This document shows, piece by piece, positions 55,042 through 64,000 of a stretch of DNA of 64,000 nt; position 1 is the first letter of the stretch; each line of letters starts with the position of its first letter. The notes beneath the pieces are model-generated. The model had not been told where the DNA came from. It ran no database searches and saw only the letters and a program-made list of their open reading frames with translations. A program made the translations under genes and the position numbers. Source of the DNA: Pohlia nutans (lineage: Eukaryota > Streptophyta > Bryopsida > Bryales > Mniaceae); the NCBI GenBank assembly GCA_022496805.1, contig CM040106.1:3100001-3164000 (forward strand), read 5' to 3'.

Positions 55042-56702
55042 GGAGTTAGGGTTGATCTTGGTCCATAGTATCTTGCTCTTTCTTTTACAATGACATTGAG
55101 GATATGTTACAAACTCTTGAGCATTATCAGTTTTGGACCTTGATTTGCTCGTTCCTCATTTTTTTTAATTTGCAAACTTTGGATTGTATTACAACTTAAC
55201 CCACTTTGTCATCATGCCCTGTGTTTGATTGTTTCAGGAATCTGTGCATATGTCTAGATATTGTTCGCATTGACTTCCGAATTCCACATAACACAGTCTC
55301 CTTGTATATTTTGTTTTATCTGCATGCACTAATCTCGGCACTAATATATGCCTCTTTGTTTCTCAATGCACGTCTACTTGGATTTCTCCTTTGAGATTTC
55401 ACTAAAATAGATTTATTGACTCATATAAATAAGCACCAGATGACGACACATAGACCACCCTACAAACAAACTTCCATGTAGCAATGAAGTACAATTAATT
55501 GAATGCAACACGTTACTTAGACCCTACTGCAATGAAAGAGATCCAAAATCAATCTCAAACTCCATCCAGTCCATCGTGACTAAGCCAAATGACACGTCGT
55601 TCGTCTGCCTAAACCACACATTCAACCCTCACCTACATCTGCTTCAAGGACTAGAGAGCACATTGTTGTAAACAACTTACCAGGGAGTCTTGGTGGTACT
55701 AGCCACAGTAATATCATAAAGAATGAGTTTCTTTAGTACTCGAATCTCACCACTCACGGTTGGAATACTACTAATTTACTGCCTGTCCTTCAAGCATGTC
55801 AGCCAAGATAGACAAGTTTGAAGCATACCACTCTCGTACCTCATGTAGGCCCCCATTTTTGCAAGTGAATAAAAATGAAAAGGCTTCTATGGGGTCCATT
55901 ATTTTGCTAATGATATAGACTAAAGCAATCACTTTTAAATCGCGTAATGTCGATCCAAACCATTAAGGTGGATGCGCTAATTCCAAGAAATCTAACATCT
56001 GTAATAGCACTCAGTGGCAACCTTGAACTGGAGTACGATTGCAATGTCAAAGAATCCATTGTCATAGTTTTAACCGTCTACAGCCTAGCTTTTAGGAGGT
56101 CAACGCAAGAATGGTTTAATCACTGGTTTAGTGAATGCCATCATATTCGTTTTGGAAAACTCTGAAATGATCCAATACAACTCCGAACTTCGTAACCGGG
56201 ACCATCTGATCAATGCAACACTTGGATATCATGGAAGTGCTTCTCGTAGCCTCCAAGGAGGTTCAATCAAACTAAATGAGATCAAACATCGAGCGTGGAG
56301 GTACATCAAGGACATTCAGCGAGAACCTATGCAAAGTAGCATATTCACGAAGAGGTAAGCCTCTGAACCGCCCGGTATGGCCATCTGCATCACAAAACTG
56401 TGCAACAGTGGTATAGAAAATATTGCCACGGTTTCTGGATTTACCTTGCTTACATCATTCTAACGCTCTTGTTCATCGCTACAAGATCGATAGTGCCCAC
56501 TATGTCAATATACAATCATTTTTGTACACACATACGAATTGCAGCAAGGGGTTCAAAAATTCCTATTCTACATAGAAAGGCGACACTCTTACTGTATAAG
56601 CGCACAGTTTGGTGTTTTGGAGAATATATTTGATTATTGCTAGACAAGCATTTCAGCGCCACTCACGGGTGTAGTGTAGAGTCTCAGAAGTAGTGTTGGA
56701 CC
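55042..56702. other. Region without a recognised gene
   Basis: Short frames only (for example 55206-55394, 55947-56165, 56131-56358, 56400-56633, all plus); none has a known domain or coherent splice structure. I could not find the CACTA end that should lie beyond the Tnp2 gene here. Confidence 0.35.
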
Positions 56703-57249
56703 TCAATCCGCATTTCGTCTGGGGTGCTGCTTCCTACCTCTTCCTCTTTTCCTTCGTCCCCGGTTTCTTCTTGCTTGTTCTTCCCAAGGCCTCTCGCCCC
56801 AGACCAACGCATTCAAGCGGTGAATCTCCGCTGCTGAGACTGCCTCCCCTGCATTCCTCAGATTAGGCTGAAATTGGGCTGCATTCATGTCCAACGGGAG
56901 CTGCAGTCCATCCAAATCCCACGATATCCCCAAAATCTGCTCGTCATCGTTGTCCAATAATCTCCTTGATCGCGGCTCTTTCTGCAGTACCACACTCCAC
57001 CTAGGATGCAGCCAGTCGGGTATGAAGAATACCTAGCACGAGCACAAAACAACATTTCCTGGAATTACTTCACGCAATTGGAGGCCAATTCATGGTATAT
57101 GTTGTCCACGCCCAATGTTTACCCACATCCTCAATTTCTATTTTAAGTGTTAAATCCAAAATAGACTCTCTCTAGACACCGCTGTCTCAGTGTAAAGTAC
57201 GGGTTTGGCTTCCCTCTTGCCATGCATGCATGGATTTCACATTGTCTAA

Positions 57250-57876
57250 GAGCATCTCCACCCCTACTCTAAATTTCAGGTTTGCGATTTGAGATTTGGA
57301 GGGCCCCAAACATGCATAGTGGCTCGCAATTGAAAGGGTCCCCAACCGGGCCACCCGATTTAGAGTTCCGGCCACCTGCCAGCGCGCGCATTGAGGGACA
57401 TTTGCCCTCCGTTTTTGTTGCTGACACAAAGACCAGGGATAGAGGGAAGCCTCGGGAGCGACAGTCGCGGCGAGCGGGCGGGCCCTACAGCCCTGTCGCC
57501 GGTCGACAGTCGCGGCGTCGGACGCCTCCGCACCAGCCTGGCTTCGAAAACATTGTCGTGGCTCTGATCGACGTGATCTGCATTCGCGTGATCTGCATTT
57601 GCAACATCGCCACCTGCATTGGCATCGAACAAGACGCGGCCGGCTCCTGAACTCGGTGTTGCAGCGAAATTGGATCCAGCGCGCCCACGTCCCCGCACCG
57701 CACTTTGGGCTCGCGCAAATTCTCCACAGACTCTGGAAAATGGCGAGACAACAAAGATATTCAGCGAGGCCGCGACCTCCAGGGCCCTCGTCCGAGTCGC
57801 GGTGGGGTACAAAAAACCGCTTGGGCCCGCCACAAGCAATCATGGCCCTTGATTTGGAGTAGGGGTGGAGATGCTC
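57250..57876. mobile_element. PIF/Harbinger-type MITE (TAA duplication)
   Basis: Ends GAGCATCTCCACCCCTACTC and its reverse complement; TAA flanks at 57247-57249 and 57877-57879. 627 bp, GC-rich interior. It lies in the last intron of the Tnp2 gene. Long frames across it (57187-57996 and others, both strands) are artefacts of GC-rich sequence. Confidence 0.88.
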
Positions 57877-58244
57877 TAAGTAGTTTATAAACTCTAAAAC
57901 CGCATCAACAATGGACTGACAAGACAATACGAGTTTAGTGCGAGGCATACTTGGCGGACAGTAGCCGGTAGTGCATAGGGTTACGTCTCCTTGCAATACG
58001 ATCCCTGAATCTGACCACTGTGAACCTATACTGGTCTAACTTTGTTGAAGACCGCAGGCCAGGATCGTTGCGAATCCAAGAACCTCGAAATACAACTCTC
58101 CTCCGAGCTGAGTACCGCACTACAATAATCTCTATCAATACTCCCACCATGCTTACCCCTGCACTCCGCCCTTCCTCTGCTCCAAATATGCTGGCAATGC
58201 CGTAGTCTTGTGTGACGAATCCGGGCTCATCTCCCTCGTCTTTG

Positions 58245-58427
58245 ACCCTCGCGCAAACTCTCCACAGACTCTGGAAAATGGCGAGACAACAAAGATATTC
58301 AGCGAGGCCGCGACCTCCAGGGCCCTCGTCCAAGTCGCGGTGGGGCACAAAAAAATTGCTTGGGCCCGCCACAAGCAATCATGGCCCTTGATTTGGAGTA
58401 GGGGTGGAGTAGGGGTGGAGATGCTCT
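58245..58427. mobile_element. Truncated second copy of the Harbinger-type MITE
   Basis: Nearly identical to about 57712-57876 (AACTCTCCACAGACTCTGGA; ATTCAGCGAGGCCGCGACCT), ending GGAGATGCTCTAAA. The left end is missing. Near the right end GAGTAGGGGTGGA is duplicated in tandem. It abuts the DUF4216 exon of the Tnp2 gene. Confidence 0.78.
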
Positions 58428-58671
58428 AAATTTAAAAATAATTTAAAAACTACTCAGCTCTTGATTGCCTTTCTCTTTGTGCTGCCTAGCAGGCAGGCCA
58501 TGGAATGTGGGTGGCTCTTTATGCTGCCTGGCAGGCAGGCCATGGAAAGTGGGTGGCTGGTTCCCGGAAGCAGCAGTGAACAATCTGATGTGGCCGAACA
58601 ACAAGGTCACGTCATTACAGCATTTAAAAAAAAATTTAAATCAAATTTTTTCTGTACAGGGGTTCAAAACT

Positions 58672-58707
58672 CACGGCCTTTTAAAGGGCTGAAAACTTTC
58701 TGTAATG
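58672..58707. repeat. Terminal block of the CATTAnAAG MITE family
   Basis: CTCACGGCCTTTTAAAGGGC followed by TGAAAACTTTCTGTAATG; reversed it matches 62124-62160 and the ends of the 13854-14132 MITE. A CATTACAG at 58613 could be the opposite end of a 95-bp element. Confidence 0.5.
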
Positions 58708-59063
58708 GATCCACTTGCTTTTGGTTGCTTTGGATAGTGCTTTGGAGAGTCCTATGGAGAGTAGCTAGAGACAAGAAAGTCTTAATTTTCATTCAAAGAA
58801 CGATTTTGTAGTGTATTTTATCAATTTTCATTCACATGATTATCATTCTCATTCAATTATTCCAAAATTTATACCAAAAAAGTGTTATTCATCATTTAGA
58901 AAAGTCCATGGTGAGTCATTAAAACCATTGATGACAGATATTTTAGTGATTTTGATTTTTTTTTTGTTTACAATATTGCTTACATCTTGTACTATGTGTT
59001 TTATATACATGTTGGAAACGTTGACATATCACTTTCCTCTCTAATTACAATTTAAATTAAACA
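58708..59063. other. Intron sequence of the Tnp2 gene, AT-rich
   Basis: No domain-bearing frame. TTTTGTAGTG at 58804-58813 looks like a CACTA right end, but no partner was found. Confidence 0.35.
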
Positions 59064-62000
59064 TCACATTGTAAAAGCCCTTGTAAAAAGCACGTGATAA
59101 AGCACTGATGACAACTTAGGTGGTGCGTATTTCGGAGAATGGACCCACCTCCGTGGCTCACTAGTTGCGGCTGAATTCCTTATAATCCAGGAATGTATTT
59201 CTCGTCGTTCCTCTCCTATTAGCTCACAGTATTGGGCTTTTCCCTCCAACAATTCACCACAGTCTCTTGGTTCCTCGTCGTCATCCCAAATTCTTAGTCG
59301 CGTGTGCGGATACAACTTCAAATACTCCGTGCACAAACCCAATGTTTCATCATACATATACGCATTCGCGATGGCACCTTCTGGATGAGCCCTGTTCCGG
59401 ATGTACTTTTTGAAAACATTTAAATGTCGCTCTACGGGATAGCACCACGCATTAGCAATTGGACCACACAACTTTATTTGCCTCACGAGATGGATTGGTA
59501 AACGAACCATAACGTCAAAGAACGAGGGTGGGAACCAGATTTCCATCAAGCACATGGTTTCTGCTGCGTACTCTTGGAGTCGCTCTAACTCCGCCGGGTT
59601 TATTACTTTCTTGCACATCATAGTGAATAGCCCCGCCAATCTAATTATTGCTTGGCGTGGCCCCGGGTCCATGAGGTGTCTCAAGCACACAGGGAGAATG
59701 TATTGGAAGAATATGTGGAAGTCATGTGACTTCATGTTCCCGATCCTGTTCTTGATGATATGTTTCTTCATTGGCCCGCAATACCTTGTCGGCACACATA
59801 TGCCATCCAGTTGGTCCAAAAAAATCCTTTGTTCTTCCTTAGTAAGCACATATGGTCCCGGGGGCTTGAAGTAATTCCCACCTTCTAGTGGCCCCCGTCG
59901 AACCCATAGATGTTTGCGGATTCCCTCCCTCTCCATGTCTCGACGTGATGCTGCTGTGTCTTTGGTTCCAAACAATAACTTCAGGAGACCCTCACAGATG
60001 TTCCCCTCAATGTGCATTACATTTAGCAGATGCCGGATGGGAAGTTTCTGCAAAAGTGACAACAGCTCAAACAATATCAAGGCTACAAATGGCCCTACTC
60101 TCTAGTATGCAAGGTAAGTACATATAATCAAGCTACTTTAGATTTTATCAAGATTGCGGTGAGTTCTGGAGACAACCATCCAGTCGCCATTTCATTCTGT
60201 AGATTTCATTCTCAAATCATTCCTGTCTAAAAGGTTTAGGTTCATAGAAAGCAATGCACCAGCATATGGCTGTCATAGACATTTGGTAGGAGGGGGGGGG
60301 GGGGGCGGGGGTAGGGACAGAAATAGAAGTAGCTCGCTCTTCAAGATCACCTGGAGCAATTAAACCCTTGTACAATTTTAATCTTCTGGATACGGTTGTG
60401 ATACAAAGAAACAAGCAGAATTAAGGTATGCAAATATGTCGAGGTTCATGTGCAAGTGAAACGTGTTTAGTACATGTCCCTGCATGATTGAGAAACTGCC
60501 GAGCTAAACGTACATATCCCATTTTGTTTAAAGCACAGTGCAAAGTCTTTCATATAACTCTAAGCACAACCAGGGTAGACATAAGGCTCTTGTGCACTCA
60601 CCCGCCAGTACGGTAGCTGATACAATGCCGACACCCGCTTCACGCCGTGCTCTTTTGCCGGGAATTCCTCATCTTTCTCTGTTCCACCAGTGTCAATGTA
60701 TGCCTCTGATTCGCTGCTATGCCGAATTGTTTCATTTCCACTTAGTGGCTCTTCCTCGGTCTCGTGCTCAGACTGATTATCAAATGTTGCGTCTGTTGCA
60801 CGAAAATAGTGTTCTTCATGAAGATATCTTCTGTGGCAAGGACAATACACGTTCTTCCGAAGTACGTTTGACCGCCGTGATACTGTGTGTGGCCCACATA
60901 CAGGACAAGCCTTGAATCCCTTTGTTGTTAGTCCCGAAATAAGCCCATATGCTGGAAAATCGTGCAGTGTCCACATCAAGACTGCCCTCAATTTGAATTG
61001 CTGCATTCCCAATAGAGATCTTGCATCCCAAGTGATAACTCCTCCACAACTCCATAGTTGCTGTAACTCGTCCACCACTGGCTGAATAAACACGTCAAAG
61101 TTAGACCCATTGAGATTGAATTTAGTAGGGATGAGGAGAGATAGCATCACAAAGTACTTTTTCGTCACCAGCCATGGAGGTAGGTTGTAGTTGAAAAGCA
61201 TCACGGGGGTCAAGCTTTGAGTGCTATGTTTCTGAGACCATGAATTCATGCCATCCAGAGCAAGGCCCAAGTGTATGTCACGCGGATCTAGACCAAACAT
61301 TTCGTTCCCGGCCTCTGGTTCCAATTCGGTGTCCACAAACTGCCACTGTGGAGAATCTGCCGTGTGCTTCATTTTTCCATCTTGGCTCCTGTGATTATAG
61401 TGCCAAACGTTTAGCTTTGACAATTTCTTTGAACTGAACATTCTCAGGAGCCGCTATACAAGTGGGAAATGTCTTAGTATTAATGCCGGTACTCTTGATC
61501 TACCGCATTGTCGGTACCTGTCGCGATCACAAAGTGGGCATCTCTCTTCTTCCTCCAATTCGTCCCTAAAGAGACAGCAGCCGTCAGGACAAGCGTGTAT
61601 TATGTTATAAGCTAACCCAAGCCGTCTTAAAATCTTCGACACCTCGTACTCTGTTTGCGGCAAACAATTCCCGGTAGGCAATATACTCATGCTTAGTAGT
61701 ATGAGTAATTCGTTCACAAACGTGTTGGACACGCCGTGTGTCTTGCAGCAGTTTATAATAAGTAGAGTAGCAGATAACATTGACAACGAACTGCCCTCGT
61801 ATAGAAGCAGCGTCGCAGCAATGTCAAATTCTGGATTTACCCCTATGCAATCGTTTGGAATGTGTCCTAACAACGCCTCCAGATCTTCATCGTCGTCGGA
61901 TTCGTTGTCTGAAGAGTCCCATTCTTCATCACTAGAGGAGTCACTGGAATTATCATCTGGCTCCCCGTTCTCCTCTGCGTCGAAGAAGTCCTCGTCACTG

Positions 62001-62123
62001 CCAAGGTCCCGGGGATTAGCGGAATTCGTGGGCTGGCCCAAGGACAAACTCAGATCTACATCCATGTCTGATTGAGCAACCCCAATGTCTTCTCCCTCAC
62101 CCTGCACATGTCCGACACTCCGC

Positions 62124-62334
62124 CATTACAAGAATTTTCAGCCCTTCAAAGGGCCGTGAGAACTGCATTTTCAGCTCACGTGTGGTGCACAACACCAACA
62201 GTTTTACTTAGGCTCCGTTTTCTCTTGCCCCTCGGCTGAAAGGCTGTGGTGGCGCTGTATTTTATCCTCTCTGCAATTGATTCATTCAATTTTGTGGCAA
62301 GAAAAAAAAAAAAAAAAAAAAACTTTTTGTAAGG
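62124..62334. mobile_element. MITE in an intron of the Tnp2 gene
   Basis: Starts CATTACAAGAATTTTCAGCC and ends ACTTTTTGTAAGG; the arms pair over about 11 bp. The first 35 bases are those of the 13854-14132 MITE family. It contains an A20 run and lies between the donor at 62342 and the acceptor at 62103. Confidence 0.6.
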
Positions 62335-62962
62335 CTACTTACCTCGTGCTGTGATTGACTGCCAGAGTGTAGAGTGTTTGGTGTTGACACTTCGGCTGCA
62401 TCGCTGGAGGCTTGAGTGGCTTCAAACGCACGCATGTGAACGTTGTCCGCCTGGGCAAGTGCGTTCCTTACCATGACCCCAATTCCTACCCCCTCATCCA
62501 GTGGAATCTCACGAACTGGTTTGTCGAGGCCTACAAATGCCCTTGCGTGTCTCCCGATATGCTCTTCCCACTCCTCGTCCGATGAGTCGCGGTCGTCACC
62601 CTGAGTCATGGAAAAAAAATTATCAGCCTTGACAAAGGAGCACATCATTACCTACTGGACACTTCGAACTGGCGAGTATAAACAAGTTGCAGCCTTTCCA
62701 AGTTAGTTAGGGGGCTATACATTACGTGTATCCACCCTCTCAAGGCACCGTGCCTGCCCCGATGCCTTAGGTGTCGTGCAACGGTGGCCCTCTTGTAGGG
62801 CCGCCTCCAGCCACCACAAAGGTTGCACGGGCACATGTATTGGGTCAATTTGTTCCTATTTGCACGTTGTTCATCTCTTTGATGCAACTTCACGTCCCTT
62901 GCCTTAATGCGCTCTGGATGAGTCAAGGGCAGTCGCTCATTACGGTCACCCTCATCCTCCAT

Positions 62963-64000
62963 GTTGGTACACCCAGTTAACAAAGGTACACACTGATTAA
63001 GGGCTCGAGATATGCTAGGGCATCTGTGAGAAAAACGGGCTAAACTCACACTCCAATAACTTCTGGGGAATCCGCTGTTATTTAGCTAAGAATTGCTGCT
63101 AGAAACGCTATGACTGTGTCCCCGCTCTCTACAAGGCAGCCTGTACAATTTAGCGTGTAAACGTGTTATTGAATGCATAGCCAGCACTATCGAGCATCAA
63201 ACCTTTAGGGGTTAACTAACGTATTAATTGCCCACATTTGTAAGGCTATTGAATTAGCTTAGTGCTGCTACTTGGGTTGGTGCAGGCGAATTTAGCACTG
63301 GTGGTGGAGATTTACCAATAGCATAGGCACAATTATTTTACTCGTCCAAAATCAGGGCGTGAAAATGAATGGGTCTTCATTGCAAATTAGATAGCAGGAA
63401 TTAGCACCACTAACACAACTTGGACGGTGCAGACATTTAGTAACTAATTCCAGCTAGCTAATTGCCGCTACTTGATTGGTACAGGCATGTACAATGCTCT
63501 GTAATCTTATCACAACACCAACTTGTGAAGAGAACCACATTAATAGAACTATCTTGATAAAGAGCTTTAGAATCAATGTTGCCTAAATTTGCTTGCAAAC
63601 CTGTTGCTGCGCAACACTGGCATTACCAGGGCTTGATTTCAACGAAGCTCCAAGGACCTGAGGTGCCCCTCCTTGCAAACCAGGAATCAATGCTTCTAGC
63701 CTCCTGGTCAACTCCTCAAGACGAGAGTATTGAGCTTCGGCACTTTGGTGCACCTATATGAGAAGAATACTTGAGTCAGTCCCCGCTAGAGAATCTTACA
63801 CAGTTCCACGAACACGGACCAATTGGTCTCTATGATTTTTTTAGCCCTTTTAAGGGGATCATATGAGACTGCACCTTTTTTCATATTTCACTTATTCTTT
63901 GACCATGGTGTACTGTTCTTCACAGATTCTGGTGATATAAATTTTTTGATATGATTTGAAAAGTAATTTTCAAAATATGATCAATCAAATTGGTAAGTTT
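62963..64000. other. Upstream of Tnp2; one possible minus-strand exon
   Basis: 63753-63598 on the minus strand reads HQSAEAQYSRLEELTRRLEA then LIPGLQGGAPQV, a short coiled coil like the C-terminal part of plant CACTA accessory (Ptta/En/Spm) proteins, preceded by an AG acceptor. No other gene is seen and no CACTA end was found before the window closes. Confidence 0.3.

Larger units (their letters stand above)
56703..62962 (-). pseudogene. tnp2: CACTA (En/Spm) Tnp2 transposase gene, multi-exon
   Basis: Likely exons with GT-AG borders: 62962-62726 (CPCNLCGG.....VARHL, like the transposase-associated N-terminal zinc domain), 62600-62343 (acidic), 62102-60602 (acidic region; CPLCDRDRY; then DIHLGLALDGMN, NLPPWL, DFPAYGLISG, KACPVCG of the Tnp2 core), 60047-59149 (MHIEGNICE; KSHDFHIFFQYILP; then DUF4218: LPIHLVRQIKLCGPI, YPVERHLNVFKKYIRNRAHP), about 58245-57940 (DUF4216: GVLIEIIVVRYS, DQYRFTVVRF) and 57032-56703 (VFFIPDWLHPRWSVVLQKEP). 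One in-frame TAG at 61454-61456 (HFPLV-stop-RLLRMFSSKK) breaks it. LLNVMHIE has Asn where Tnp2 proteins usually have Asp. The enzyme would cut CACTA ends. MITEs sit in three introns. Confidence 0.85.

Noticed and set aside
57187..57996. Long overlapping frames on both strands (up to 269 codons)
   Set aside because: They run through a GC-rich Harbinger-type MITE defined by TIRs and a TAA duplication; composition alone keeps the frames open.
58804..58813. TTTTGTAGTG as the right end of a CACTA element
   Set aside because: No CACTACAAAA partner at a sensible distance and no shared subterminal repeats.

Overview
This window comes from a transposon-rich nuclear genome, most likely a green plant (streptophyte). 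The evidence is plant-type CACTA (En/Spm, Tnp2) transposase, a Stowaway MITE with TA duplication, a PIF/Harbinger-type MITE with TAA duplication, chromovirus-type Ty3/gypsy debris, spliceosomal introns and short interstitial TTTAGGG-type telomeric repeats. I see no confident single-copy host gene, no rRNA or tRNA gene, no CRISPR array and nothing bacterial. The species cannot be named from sequence alone.

Layout. 1-3.7 kb: decayed Ty3/gypsy fragments, a perfect 30-bp hairpin and a MITE. 3.7-30.8 kb: two copies of one very large LINE family, nested. Copy A lies on the minus strand and is split into 3736-8450 and 24395-30800. Copy B lies on the plus strand at 8451-24384, inside the reverse transcriptase of A, flanked by a 10-bp duplication (8441-8450 and 24385-24394). 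B itself holds a 2.1-kb CACTA-type element, which holds a MITE. 30.8-32.0 kb: the terminus of another CACTA element, interrupting ORF1 of LINE A, followed by palindromic and tandem subterminal repeats. 32.0-49 kb: a multi-exon transposase-like gene (35.0-38.4 kb, minus) and many MITEs, foldbacks and tandem repeats. 49.3-51.5 kb: a two-exon coiled-coil/RING-like gene (plus). 53.4-55.0 kb: a degenerate unknown gene (plus). 56.7-63.0 kb: a nearly complete multi-exon CACTA Tnp2 transposase gene (minus) with MITEs in its introns.

The most interesting content is the LINE. Comparing A and B gives the order: ORF1 (basic region, conserved novel domain, coiled coil); a G-poor A/C-rich spacer; then ORF2 with a 2A-like motif near the N-terminus, an APE-type endonuclease, a reverse transcriptase, a possible methyltransferase-like segment, RNase H, a CCHC zinc motif and a C-terminal restriction-like (PD-(D/E)xK) nuclease. 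Two endonucleases plus RNase H is the arrangement described for the Dualen/RandI clade of green algae. I do not know of a 2A-like peptide reported in that clade or in a plant LINE. Both copies are dead: A keeps the intact NPGP core and the YTDD catalytic motif but has lost its start codon; B keeps the start codon but has NPRP and YADN.

The remaining sequence is a layered record of insertions, and several boundaries can be placed to the base because the target-site duplications survive.
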